The notes beneath the pieces are model-generated. The model made no database searches, was not told the DNA's origin, and saw nothing but the letters and a program-made list of their open reading frames with translations. 64,000 bases of DNA from Prorocentrum cordatum (lineage: Eukaryota > Sar > Dinophyceae > Prorocentrales > Prorocentraceae), in contig CAUYUJ010017811.1 of the NCBI GenBank assembly GCA_963575745.1, positions 147,501-211,500 on the forward strand, given 5' to 3'. This document shows positions 10,641 through 22,385 of this stretch, piece after piece. Both the position numbers and the translations under genes were made by a program. Within the stretch, counting starts at the first letter, position 1; every line of letters begins with the position of its first letter.

Positions 10641-10789
10641 CCGATGATGTGGCGGGGGCAGTCATCGGGCACGACCATAGACGCTGTGGCCCGGTGCGCG
10701 GCACCCGCGAGGTGCGCGCCGCGCGAACCAGGGCACCGCCCGGCATCCTCGTCGAATGGCGGTGTAGATTGATCGCGGGGCGCCCGCGC

Positions 10790-11225
10790 GCGGTCCAGCA
10801 GTTTGCCGCCACGTGCACTTTGCATTGGTTTCTGACGACGACGACGACGACGTCGACGACGACGTCGACGTCGACGACGTCGACGTCGACGACGCCACGT
10901 GCATTTTGCATGGGTTTCTGACGTCGACGACGACGACGACGTCGACGGCCACGTGGTGGGCACTGCCCACGCGGGGCAATACGCTGACTTGACCCCCCCC
11001 CTTTCAGACCGCAGGATAGGGTGATCGCGGGGCGCCGGCACGCGGTCCCGATGTTGCCGCGGAGCGGTTGTGGCATGGTTTGGCAAGGATGGCAGGGGGG
11101 CATTGCCTTGGGCTCAGGGGCCAGTAGGGTGTGGGGTGTGTGGGCGCATACTGAGAACGAACACCGAGCAACCCCTCCCCGAAGGGGAAAATGAGAGTGG
11201 AACAAAACCAACTCGCTAAACCAAC
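10790..11225. repeat. Self-complementary GACGTC/GTCGAC array with flanking repeats
   Basis: GACGAC and GTCGAC hexamers at 10840-10900 and 10920-10955 are partly self-complementary. Each stretch follows a GCCACGTGCACTTTGCATTG-type word (10807 and 10900). GATCGCGGGGCGCC occurs at 10772 and 11022. The tail AACTCGCTAAACC links this block to the family at 7065-7310. Confidence 0.7.
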
Positions 11226-11778
11226 TGCGTGCTGAGGGCTGCTTGGACTCGCTTCGGGAGATGAGGGTCATGGTGCCAGACCTGCCATCGTGCCACGCTG
11301 TCGCGAAAGATCGCGATACAATGCGTGATGCGGCGACGCTCGATTGGCGACAGGGAGTGTATTATGCCGTTCCCCAGACACCGACGCCAATCCGGCGGCT
11401 CATGTGCATGACGCTCCCGGATGGAGCAGCGCTCAGCGGCACGACGGCCCCTGCCATCCCGATCGGCCTCACCGACGGCCAAGCAGGGGAGGCAGAGTGA
11501 GGACGGGGAGGCAGAGCGAGGACACGGACGTGCCTGGACACGAGTAAGTGCACTCGAAGATCCTACGGGCGGAGCGGGGAGGGAATTCATAGATGTGTAT
11601 GTATAAGAATAAGAAGAACAAAAAAGAAAGAACCAGATCTCTGCCGCCACCGTGCGTGTGCCGCCAGAGCCCCATCCCTAGGGGGACGAGCCTTCCGCGG
11701 CAGATCGCTTCCCAAACAGTGATTGCACCTTGGGGTCCTTATAGTCAAGTGGCACGACAAAAATGATAGATATATAAA
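11226..11778. other. No recognised gene
   Basis: Only short mixed ORFs occur. The duplicated word GGACGGGGAGGCAGAG / GAGGCAGAGTGAGGAC is seen near 11490-11520. The stretch near 11590-11640 is A-rich. Nothing else is supported. Confidence 0.4.
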
Positions 11779-11779
11779 T

Positions 11780-11936
11780 ATGTAAGAACAAATGTTCCAA
11801 GGCTACCCCTGCATCCTTGTCCCTTCGGCCCGTTCTTGACGACTTTCGCTGGCCAACCTCGCTCGCAAACGCGAACGTGGCCCTCCAAGGCCTTGCATCC
11901 TTCCCGCGCATCCTTATCACGCGACTTGACTGAACT
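11780..11936. mobile_element. Small inverted-repeat element, GCATCCTT family, copy 1
   Basis: This is the most diverged of three copies (others at 45989-46161 and 48910-49082). Shared words are GCATCCTTG, CTTTCGCTGGCCAACCTCG, GGCC-TTGCATCCTT and CCGCGCATCCTTAT, in the same order. The left end is weak here. Confidence 0.6.
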
Positions 11937-12468
11937 TGTCTCCCTAAGAAAGTGATTGGTTGGATCCGGCGAGGATGTTCCACGTTGCGTGCGTTGAGCG
12001 GGTCCAGCGAGTTTTCGCCACGTTGCCGCCTCGTGCGCTCGGTGGGTCCAGCGGCGGACTGTTTTTCGCGATGACCCACGGGCCCGAAAACGACCACTCG
12101 GGGCCGAAACAACGGACCAAACGCCCGCCGTATTGTTCCTCCGCGCCGCCCAGAGGTCCATGTCGGCCTACGGTAATTAGGTTCGTGTCGTGTCGACGCG
12201 GCGGCGACCCCCTCCCATACCCCATACGTTCAATATTGAACGCCGCTAGTGGCCCAGCATCAGCCAATACGATTGGGGCGTTCGTGAAGCAATGTGCACA
12301 GGAGGCCTCAGACCCTGGAGAATTCCTTGCTACCCATGGCCAAGCCTCAATTCGTGTTCCACCAGCTTCCAGACCCTGGATTCCTTACCTGAGGGCTCCT
12401 TGTCCAACGCCCTCAGTGTTTGGGGCGATCTTGCGATCGAGAATCCACCGATCGTTCAAGGTTGAGCG
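11937..12468. other. No recognised gene, up to the scaffold gap
   Basis: A plus-strand open frame crosses the region, but I recognise no domain. The word AGACCCTGGA is repeated near 12310 and 12371. The region ends at the N-run. Confidence 0.4.
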
Positions 12469-12568
12469 NNNNNNNNNNNNNNNNNNNNNNNNNNNNNNNN
12501 NNNNNNNNNNNNNNNNNNNNNNNNNNNNNNNNNNNNNNNNNNNNNNNNNNNNNNNNNNNNNNNNNNNN
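12469..12568. other. Assembly gap of exactly 100 N
   Basis: One hundred consecutive N bases, the conventional placeholder for a gap of unknown size. It is immediately followed by a TCC microsatellite, so the break was probably caused by that repeat. Sequence order across it should be treated as scaffolded, not read. Confidence 0.99.
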
Positions 12569-12622
12569 TCCTCCTCCTCCTCCTCCTCCTCCTCCTCCTC
12601 CTCCTCCTCCTCCTCCTCCTCC
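12569..12622. repeat. TCC microsatellite at the gap edge
   Basis: A pure TCC run of about 54 bp; its true length is unknown because it abuts the gap. Confidence 0.9.
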
Positions 12623-12627
12623 TGTGC

Positions 12628-13080
12628 TTCCCAGCGGAGCGCTGCTCCGACAGGGCCAGGATGAGGATGAATCCTTCCAGAGCGCTCTGGAACGCTCCCA
12701 GAGCGTTCTCTGGGACTGCTGCGGCGCCCCGCACGTCCTCCAGACCCGCCAGTTCTCATAGATCGCCAGTCCCCGTTTCATCCTCCCCCGAATGTATTCC
12801 CATCTTGCCTGCGTCTTGGCTGTCTCGATGTCAGTCGCGTTGTCGCCGCTCGTCGGCGTCGTCGCCGTCGTCGGCTCCCCCTGCCTTCTGCTGCCCCCTT
12901 CGGGCGGGTCTAGGACGAGGATAAATCCGCCTCAGAGCGGTCCGGAGCGCTCTCAGAGCGCTCTGGAGCGCGCTGAGAAGGCCGCGGCGCCCGAGACATC
13001 CTCCAGAGCTGCCGGATCTCAGACATCTTCGAGCTGTCCTCACCCGCTTCTGTCCTCGTCCTGGCTGCGTCTGCTGCCCC
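12628..13080. repeat. Duplicated unit with GAGCGCTCTGGA palindromes
   Basis: AGGATGAGGATGAATCC through CCAGAGCGCTCTGGAACGC and a GGCGCC-CATCCTCCAGA tail (12656-12745) recurs as AGGACGAGGATAAATCC (12912-13010). Both carry the AGAGCGCTCT palindrome. Confidence 0.7.
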
Positions 13081-13309
13081 GATAGCTGCGGCTCCTCAGC
13101 TCCCGCGGAGCGCTGCATCGAGCTCCGATCCTCGAGACTCCTGTCCAGGCGCGGGTGCGCGAGGGGGGCGGCGCCGCGCCGCGTAGCGGGGTCCGCGCCC
13201 TCGAGGCAACCCCCTGCAGAGGGAGGAGCAGAAGTGGGGCAAGAAGCTCCGCGAGATCGAGGCGGGCCGCCCTCCGCCCCGCGCCGCCTCTCCTCTCTCG
13301 GCGGCGAGC

Positions 13310-13442
13310 GAGGGGGGAGGAGCGAGGAGGGAGGAGGGAGGAGGAGGGAGGAGGGGGGAGGAGGGAGGAGGTAGGAGGTAGGAGGAGGGAGGAGGAGCAA
13401 GGAGGAGGAGGAGGAGTAGGCGAGGACGACAAAGCGCGGACG

Positions 13443-13477
<35 letters not shown>

Positions 13478-13530
13478 GAGGAGGAGGAGGAGGATCGAGG
13501 AGGAGGGGGAGGTTGAGGAGGAGGAGGCGA
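13310..13530. repeat. GGAGGA/GACGAG purine array
   Basis: GGGAGGAGGGAGGA units give way to GACGAG and GAGGAG triplets. Arg/Glu/Gly-rich ORFs here are compositional. Confidence 0.85.
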
Positions 13531-13544
13531 CGGCGGGACTCCTC

Positions 13545-13690
13545 AGAAGTCCTCGCGCCTTCTGAGAGGTCTCCTGCGCCTTCGGGGAGAGGGCTCCGCG
13601 AGCTTCTTGGAAGGCCAGGTGGCGCCCGAGCCTTCCGAGAAGGCCCGCCCCCTCTCACCTCCCCCCCGAGGCTGGCCGCCGCCTCTCGCC
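13545..13690. repeat. CCTTCTGAGAAGG-rich interspersed element, copy 2
   Basis: It shares GCCTTCTGAGAGG, CTTCTTGGAAGGCCAGG, CCGAGCCTTCCGAGAAGGCC and CGCCCCC with 9760-9890. A further GCGCCTTCTCAGAAG word lies at 14019. Confidence 0.65.
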
Positions 13691-13754
13691 ACGAAGCACG
13701 GGCCCTGCGTCGGCCACGCGCAGAAGGGTGTGTGGGGGGGGAGGGGGGGGAAGG

Positions 13755-13975
13755 CTCCTCCTCCACTCCTCCTCATCCTCTCCCCTCCCCTCCTTCCTCC
13801 TCCTCCTCCTCCTCATCCTCCCTTCAATCCTCCTCATCCTCCTCATCTCCTAATCATCCTCATCATCCTCATCCTCTCCTCCTCCCTCCTACCTCCGCCT
13901 CCTCCCTCCTCCATCCCCTCCATCCTCTTCATCCTCATTCCTCCTCCTCCTCCCTCCTCCTTCCTCGAAGCACTG
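13755..13975. repeat. TCC/TCCTCA pyrimidine array
   Basis: CCTCCTCCTCATCC units dominate. Ser/Pro/Leu-rich ORFs are artefacts of this composition. Confidence 0.85.
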
Positions 13976-14533
13976 CTGCAGCTTAGAAGGCGCGGGCCTC
14001 GTCTGCAGACGTAGGGCTGGCGCCTTCTCAGAAGCAGACTCTGTGAAGAAGTTCCCCCCCGGGTACCCCCTACCCCCTTGATGCGCGCCGCCGAGTAAAC
14101 AGCGTCGCGCGTACGATGTATCGCTCATCATCCGCCCTGCCTTCAGGAGCGAAAGACGGACGCACGTGTACATGAATCCGCGCTGGTCTCGAAAGTACGC
14201 CTTGCGCGAACGCTCGCAACACGCTGGCCTCGCGGATTGGGGGGCCTCGTTCGTGTACGTGGCTGGGCGCGTACGTCCTCTCTTGGCTCCCTGCCTCTCG
14301 CCGGGAAGCACGGCCTCCTGATGTTCGCCGCGCTCGGCCTCCCAGGGCCCTCCGCGGGCCCCGGGGCCGTCAAGAGGACTGCTCGGGACGACGGCCTGGC
14401 CCTCGGGGAGGGCCCCAGAGGGCTCCGGGGCCCGCTGCCTTGCGAACTCCTTGGAGGGACTTGGCCCTCCGAGGCCGAAAGAAGCTGCACCTCGTTCCCC
14501 GGTTCTGGAACGCGCCGAGTTCGGTCGGTTTTC
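13976..14533. other. No recognised gene
   Basis: Mixed GC-rich sequence with short ORFs on both strands and no recognisable domain. It ends at the 8-bp target duplication of the next transposon. Confidence 0.4.
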
Positions 14534-14751
14534 CCTTAGGCTTAAGTCGGGCCTGTCCCTCTACAGGAGGAATATTCAAAAATAGTTATATTTAAATTAT
14601 CCCGGCAAAGCAACCTAACAGCGATGTGTAGGAGCATATCTGGAAGCATTCCCCTTAAGATTCAGATGAGAATCCTGTGGTGGAATTCTGCTGTTCTCGC
14701 AGTCGTAGTCGCATTCGCGATGGCAGTCGCAGTGGCAACGGCAGTCGCGGT

Positions 14752-16353
14752 CACAGCCTCAGCCTCATCCTGCCTCAGCCTCAGCCTCAGCCTGTCTCAG
14801 CCTCAGCCCGCCTCAGCCTCAGCCTCAGCCTGCTTCAGCCTCAACATCAGTCTGCCTTCAGCCTCGGCCTCAGCCTCAGCCTGCCTCAGCCTCAGCCTGC
14901 ATCAGCCTCAGCCTCAGCCTCAGCCTGCCTCAGCATCAGCCTGCCTCAGCCTCAGCCTCAGCTTGCTCACCTCAAGCCCCCGTGTCGCCGTTCGGCCATC
15001 GGCTCAGCCTTCAGCCTGCCTCAGCATCAGCAGCATAAGCCTAAGCCTCACTCAGCCTGCCTCAGCTCAGCTGCTCAGCCTCAGCCTCGCATAGCCGGCC
15101 TCAGCTTCAGGCCTCAGCCTGCTTCAGCTCAGACCAGTTGCCTGCAGCTCGGACTCAGCCTTCAGCCTCAGCCTCAGCCTGCCTCAGCCTTCAGCCTGCC
15201 TCAGCCTCAGCCTGCCTCAGCTTCAGCCTGCCTCAGCCTCAGCCTGCCTCAGCCTCAGCCTCAGCCTGCTTCAGCCTCAGCCTCAGTCTGCCTTCAGCCT
15301 CGGCCTCAGCCTCAGCCTGCCTCAGCCTCAGCCTGCCTCAGCCTCAGCCTCAGCCTCAGCCTGCCTCAGCATCACCCTGCCTCAGCCTCAGCCTGGCCTC
15401 AGCCTCAGCTCAGGCCGCCTCAGCCTCAGCCTCGGCCTGTTCGCCTCAGCCTCAGTCGACTTCAGCCTCGCATCAGCATCAGCTGCATCAGCCTCAGCTT
15501 CATGAGACCCAGCCTCACCTCTCAGCATGCTCAGCCTCAGCATGCCTCAGCCTCAGCCTGCCTCAGCCTCAGCCTGCCTCAGCCTCAGCCTCAGCCTGCT
15601 TCGGCCTCAGCCTCAGTCTGCCTTCAGCCTCGGCCTCAGCCTCAGCCTGCCTCAGCCTCAGCCTGCATCAGCCTCAGCCTCAGCCTCAGCCTGCCTCAGC
15701 ATCAGCCTGCCTCAGCCTCAGCCTCAGCCTGCCTCTGCCTCAGCCTCAGCCTGCTTCAGCCTCAGCCTCAGCCTGCCGTCGGCCTCGGCCTCAGCCTCAG
15801 CCTGCTTCAGCCTCAGCCTCAGTCTGCCTTCAGCCTCGGCCTCAGCCTCAGCCTGCCTCAGCCTCAGCCTGCATCAGCCTCAGCCTCAGCCTCAGCCTCA
15901 GCCTGCCTCAGCATCAGCCTGCCTCAGCCTCAGCCTCAGCCTGCCTCAGCCTCAGCCTCAGCCTGCATCAGCCTCAGCCTCAGTCTGCCTTCAGCCTCGG
16001 CCTTAGCCTCAGCCTGCCTCAGCCTCAGCCTGCATCAGCCTCAGCCTCAGCCTCAGCCTGCCTCAGCCTCAGCCTCAGCCTGCCTCAGCCTCAGCCTCAG
16101 CCTGCTTCAGCCTCAGCCTCAGTCTGCCTTCAGCCTCGGCGTCAGCCTCAGGCTGCCTCAGCCTCAGCCTGCATCAGCCTCAGCCTCAGCCTCAGCCTGC
16201 CTCAGCATCAGCCTGGCTCAGCCTCAGCCTCAGCCTGCCTCAGCCTCAGCCTCAGCCTGCTTCAGCCTCAGCCTCAGTCTGCCTTTAGCCTCGGCCTCAG
16301 CCTCAGCCTGCCTCAGCCTCAGCCTGCCTCAGCCTCAGCATCAGCCTGCCTCA
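14752..16353 (+). repeat. CAGCCT hexamer array of about 1.6 kb
   Basis: CAGCCT and CAGCCTG words form a higher-order pattern: CAGTCTGCCTTCAGCCTCGG recurs several times (for example near 15285, 15615, 15820, 15980 and 16115). As the unit length is a multiple of three, all plus frames stay open and encode Ala-Ser-, Pro-Gln- or Leu-Ser-rich strings. No gene is inferred. Confidence 0.92.
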
Positions 16354-16354
16354 G

Positions 16355-16705
16355 CATTCAAAATGTGGCCCGGGAATGGAGTTCTGGGAAATCGAAGAGC
16401 ACGAAGTGGCCTACAGTTGGCTCCGGGCATTCAAAATGTGGCCCGGGAATGGAGTTCTGGGAAGTCGAAGAGCACGAAGTGGCCTACAGTTGGCTCCGGG
16501 CATCCAAAATGTGGCCCGGGAATGGAGTTCTGGGAAGTCCAAGAGCACGAAGTGGCCTACAGTTGGCTCCGGGCATCCAAAATGTGGCCCGGGAATGGAG
16601 TTCTGGGAAGTCGAAGAGCACGAAGTGGCCTACAGTTGGCTCCGGGCATTCAAAATGTGGCCCGGGAATGGAGTTCTGGGAGGTCGAAAAGCACGAAGTG
16701 TGTGA
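16355..16705 (+). repeat. 73-bp tandem repeat, five units
   Basis: Units begin CATTCAAAATGTGGCCCGGG at 16355, 16428, 16501, 16574 and 16647. They include GAGTTCTGGGAAGTCGAAG and CTACAGTTGGCTCC. The last unit is truncated. The exact 73-bp period and near identity imply recent amplification. Confidence 0.95.
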
Positions 16706-16944
16706 CTGTTTGCTTAAAACGAGTCCGGCCCTCGCCTGTCCGGCTCCCGCCCAGACCCCCCTGGGGAGTCATCAGATGCTCTCTTTTGACCCCATTAGAA
16801 ACCTATCAGTCTTCGCTGTTAGGTAAAAAAGTCTGGGGATTATTTTTTGAGTATTTTTCAACCATGTTGGAGTATGTTTGGGGTATCTTTTATTTTTCGT
16901 CGAAAATCCCCCTGTAGGTCGACAGGCCCGACTTAACCTCAGGC

Positions 16945-18211
16945 CCCTCACGAAGCGTCCTTTCCTGGAGGTTCCTGGGCGCAGTGGTTGAGGAGGAATG
17001 GAAGCGGGGGCGGGAGGGGGGGCTGCCCTCCTGCCGGAGACGTTCTCCGCCTGGAGGGCGCGCAGGGGGCGGGGCTGGGGCACGGAGAGAGCCCGCCGGC
17101 CGTTGCTCGCCCCTCGTCGGGCTTCTGGCTTGGCAGAGTGCCCCATGCCAGCGCCGTCCACACGGCAGGTCGGAGTCCCCACGCGAGACTTCTTGCGCCG
17201 AAGGATCTCTTGTGGGGTAGTGCGCTTGTGCGTGGAAGCGGAGCGAGGGAGGGAGCAAGAGGTTCCCCATCCCATGTCCGAATCTCCGGAGTGGCCAAGC
17301 AAGCATACGCGTTCGAAGGTCCACGTGACACGGACAGAACGACTGGCGAGCACGGCGTGCAGGGAGCGAAAGAGGACACGCCCGATGCCACTAGAAGTTG
17401 TCGGAGGTCCGCGCGGATGCCGTGGACGGGCGCCGCATTGCACAAAAAATCAAGGCATTGGACCTCTGGGCCTCTTCCACGGCCGAGCTCATGGCCTGGC
17501 TTTTCATCCCGAGCTGCTGTTTGACGGCCCTGGGGCCCGTCGAGGGCCCCAAGAGGACGAAAACAGTGCAAGCACGTTGGAATGTTTCGTTCAACATGTT
17601 GGAGGTCTGGCGAAGCCCCCGTGCCCTTCTAAGAAGTTCCCTGCCCGCTTAGAATGCCGCCTCCCTCGTTACGCGTCCTTCTGTGCGCCGCCATAGATGG
17701 CACTTCGAAAGATGCCTCCGCTGGAGGTCTGCATCTCCAGAGGTCCAAAGAGCCGCCCAAAGTCCCTAGCAGAGCGCCAGAAGCGCTCAAAATCTTCGAT
17801 CCTCAAGCCTGGCGGATCGAGAATCGAGGATCGAGCCTGGAAGATCGAGGATCGAGGAGGTCGCTGGCGTCGTCAGCCGCGCTCCCAGGAACGCGCGCGC
17901 GCCCGCACCAGCGCGCGGGAGAGGGCGGGGGAAGAGAATTGAAGAGACGAGGAGGAGGAGGAGGAGGAGGAGGAGGAGGAGGACGACGACGACGACGAGG
18001 GAGGAGGGAGGAGGACGAGGAGGAGGAGGAGGAGAAGGAGGAGGAGGAGGAGGACGAGGACGAGGAGGAGGACGAGGACGCGGACGAGGACGAGGACGAG
18101 GACGGAGGAAGAGGACGAGGAGGGAGGAGGGAGGAGCGGCCCTTCCCCGCCGCCGCCGCCGCCATCCTCGTTCGCTTTCGGCGTCCGAGGGCTCCCCGCG
18201 GGGACCGAGAC
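16945..18211. other. No recognised gene; contains a GGA/GAC array
   Basis: A purine array of GGA, GAC and GAG triplets lies at 17945-18140. The word GGAGGTCCGCGCGGATG at 17402 is an inverted fragment of the GATCCGAGAAATCCGCG palindrome family (see 60965-61190). GATCGAGGATCGAG words repeat near 17815-17860. Open frames here carry no recognisable domain. Confidence 0.45.
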
Positions 18212-18219
18212 CCCTCGGG

Positions 18220-20315
<2,096 letters not shown>

Positions 20316-20334
20316 CCCTCGGGCCGCGAGGGCG

Positions 20335-20490
20335 CTCAGCTGGGGCGCTCCACGAGGATTTCTTGGATCCGCACTGGCCACCCCCCCCCGACGGCGCCTC
20401 CCGCGCCGCGCTCCAGGAAGGGTTCAGCGCAGATCCGAGAAATCCGCGCGGACCGCCAAAAATTTATGTTTATGGCGTTTGTTCTTCTTC
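20335..20490. repeat. GATCCGAGAAATCCGCG palindromic element, copy
   Basis: The right arm reads GCAGATCCGAGAAATCCGCG, CGGACCGCC, AAAAATTTATGTTTATGGCG. A diverged left arm with GATTTCTTGGATCCGCACTGG lies at about 20355. The same family occurs at 30785-30945, 60965-61190 and 62045-62100. Confidence 0.65.
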
Positions 20491-20494
20491 TAAG

Positions 20495-20830
20495 GGGGCG
20501 GGAGTCGGAGAAGCAGGATCGGGGGTTGCCAAAAAGGTGCCCCTGGCCCGAGGTACCCCCAGCTTGTCGCTCAAGTTTGGAGCCCCCGGGGACCCGCTGG
20601 GCCGCGTGAGGGGTGCCCTGGAAGCCGTGGAGGCCTCCATGGACATCCTGGGGGCGCCTTGGGCCAGGGGCACTTCTAGCAACACCCGACAGGAGGTCAC
20701 GAGAATGATACGTTCCACCATGTTCAGAATTCCAGAGATTTCCCAAGCGAGGTTTCTGAGCGGTGTAGGCGAGTGCCGCCCGAGTTTGCACCTGGTATCT
20801 GTTACTGGCTAGTGCAGCCGAGCACACTGG
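20495..20830. other. No recognised gene
   Basis: ORFs on both strands have no recognisable domain. The sequence lies between a palindromic element and a CATCAG array. Confidence 0.4.
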
Positions 20831-20835
20831 GAGAT

Positions 20836-21050
20836 CATCATCAGCATCAGCATCAGCATTATCATTATTATCATCATCATTACCATCGCCATCATCAGCA
20901 GCAGCATCAGCACCAGCACCAGCACGACCATCACCATCATCATCAGCACGCTTGTCATCATATGATCACCGTTAATGTCATCATCAGCAGCGTCATCATC
21001 AGCAGCAGCATCAGCATCAGCATCAGCATCAGCATCATCATCACGTTCCA
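20836..21050. repeat. ATC/CAGCATCAG microsatellite
   Basis: CATCAG, CATCATC and CACCAG units form a degenerate triplet array; His-rich and Asp/Ala-rich ORFs arise from it. Confidence 0.85.
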
Positions 21051-21263
21051 GGATGTCCACGATTCCCGTCTCCTTCTAGTGCTCCACGCAGCAGCAGAAA
21101 CGAGGGCCGCTAGATGCCCTGGGACTCCTGGAACGCATCCTGAGCCGATCGCATCATGACATCATTCTCGCCATAGGGAGCAAAAACCAGCAAGCGAGCG
21201 GACCACAACAGCAGGATCGCCGAGAGCGGACCACCGGCAACCGCAGCGCCCCTGAAGCCAGCA

Positions 21264-21817
21264 ATGTCCGTTGCTGGCTCGGTCGCCTTCACCGCGCCCG
21301 CCGCCGGCTCTGGCTTGGCGGCGCGCCCGAGGGGCGCCGCGCCAGCCGCCGCTGCGCGCGCGACCCGGCTGGAGGTGCTCGGCGCCGAGGCCCGCGCCGC
21401 TTCGCTCTTGCCACTCGGCTCCACGTCCCTGGTCGCCGCATCCGTGGCCAGCGGCAGGAGGCCTGCCCGCGGATCGCGCGCTGCCCGCGGCGGCAGCCGC
21501 GGTGGGGGAAGCGCCCCGTCGATCCCGCTAAGGCGGTCGGCGTGACAGCGCCCCTCGGCTACTCCGACCCGCTCGCTGTCTGCCGTGTCGGCGACTACGA
21601 GGGCTTCCTCGGGCTTCGCAGCTCCGTGCTGAAGCACGGGCGCCTGGCCACGATGGCCGCCTCCGAGACCGCGTTCCAGCAGTTCGTGAAGCTCCTGGGT
21701 TTCGAGGGCACCCCTGCAAGGGTCAGGGCGCTCACCGACCTCTTCGGCGTGTTCGTGCACCGGAAGGACGACGACCTGTCCACGGAGCCGGGCAACCTCG
21801 GGCCGCGCCCCTGTTGA
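21264..21817 (+). pseudogene. Light-harvesting (chlorophyll-binding) protein fragment, frameshifted
   Basis: In the frame of 21542 the translation contains PLGYSDPLAV, a GDYEGF-LGLR stretch and VLKHGRLATMAA. This resembles the first membrane helix of LHC/FCP-type proteins, whose usual signature is E-L-K-H/N-G-R-x-A-M-x-A. An STEPGNLG string near 21780 resembles the EPGNxGDP motif before the third helix. Upstream, in another frame, an Ala/Arg/Ser-rich segment from ATG 21264 (SVAFTAPAAG...) looks like a plastid targeting presequence. The Glu expected before LKHGR is Val, the frames do not join (stop at 21543), and the middle and third helices are missing. I infer a broken or partial gene. Chance resemblance remains possible because the match rests on two short motifs. 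Confidence 0.5.
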
Positions 21818-21930
21818 TCCTCACAGTTCCTTCTGCTGCGCATCCGTGCTGCTCCCCTCCTGCCGCTCCCCTGGCTCCCTCCTCCTTCTAGCCGCTCCCC
21901 TTGCTCCTGCCCCGTGCCGCGCCCCTTGCG

Positions 21931-22089
21931 TGAAGTCGTGCCTGTCCCTCTACAGGGGGAATATTCAAAAATAGTCCAAAAATAGTCTGGGGACTACTTT
22001 TGTAGTATTTTGGGGCACGTTTTGAGCATGTTTTGAATATTTGTCATTTTTCGTCCAAAATCCCCCGGTAGGGGGACAGGCCCGACTTA
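21931..22089 (+). mobile_element. Intact AAGTCGGGCCTGTCC transposon, 159 bp
   Basis: The left arm TGAAGTCGTGCCTGTCCCTC then TACAGGGGGAATATTC pairs with the right arm AAAATCCCCCGGTAGGGGGA then CAGGCCCGACTTA. The core contains AAAAATAGTC twice and AGTCTGGGGAC. The flanks CCCTTGCG (21923-21930) and CCCTTGCT (22090-22097) match at 7 of 8 bases. No coding capacity: a non-autonomous element of MITE type. Confidence 0.88.
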
Positions 22090-22232
22090 CCCTTGCTCCC
22101 TGCTGTCTTCCTTCCCTCCTCCCCTCTCTCGTCCCCCCGTCTGCACGCCCTGCTGACGCCGTTTGGACGCGCCGCCCCCGTGCTGGCCCGCACAGGCGAG
22201 CCTGCGCCAGTCTGCCCGGGCCGCGGCGCGCC

Positions 22233-22385
22233 TGCGACATCTAGGGGGGGGAAAAAAAAAAAAAAAAAAGGAATCGTCGATTCCCAGGAAAAAGATGCGA
22301 AAATATGGGAAGTGGGGGGGAAGACAGGAGCCCAGAAAAGGTGTCAAAAATATGGAGAGTCCTGGGATCTGTGTGTATCTTTACT
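22233..22385. repeat. Interspersed repeat with G-run/A-run and GTCGATTCCCAGGA, copy 1
   Basis: It contains a G8-A18 run, GAATCGTCGATTCCCAGG, ATGGGAAGTGGGGGGGAAGA and GTCCTGGGATC. The order matches 34226-34330 (GAATCCTCGATCTCCAGG, ATGGGAAGCGGGGGGGAAGA, CTCCTGGGATC). Confidence 0.65.

Larger units (their letters stand above)
14542..16936 (+). mobile_element. Giant copy of the AAGTCGGGCCTGTCC transposon with internal minisatellites
   Basis: The left end TTAAGTCGGGCCTGTCCC is followed by CTACAGGAGGAATATTC and AAAAATAG. The right end, CCTGTAGGTCGACAGGCCC then GACTTAA, is its approximate reverse complement. The flanking octamers CCTTAGGC (14534-14541) and CCTCAGGC (16937-16944) match at 7 of 8 bases, as expected for one insertion with an 8-bp target duplication. 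Intact relatives are 153-159 bp. This copy is 2395 bp because about 2.2 kb, mostly tandem repeats, lies at its internal AAAAATAG site. Confidence 0.85.
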
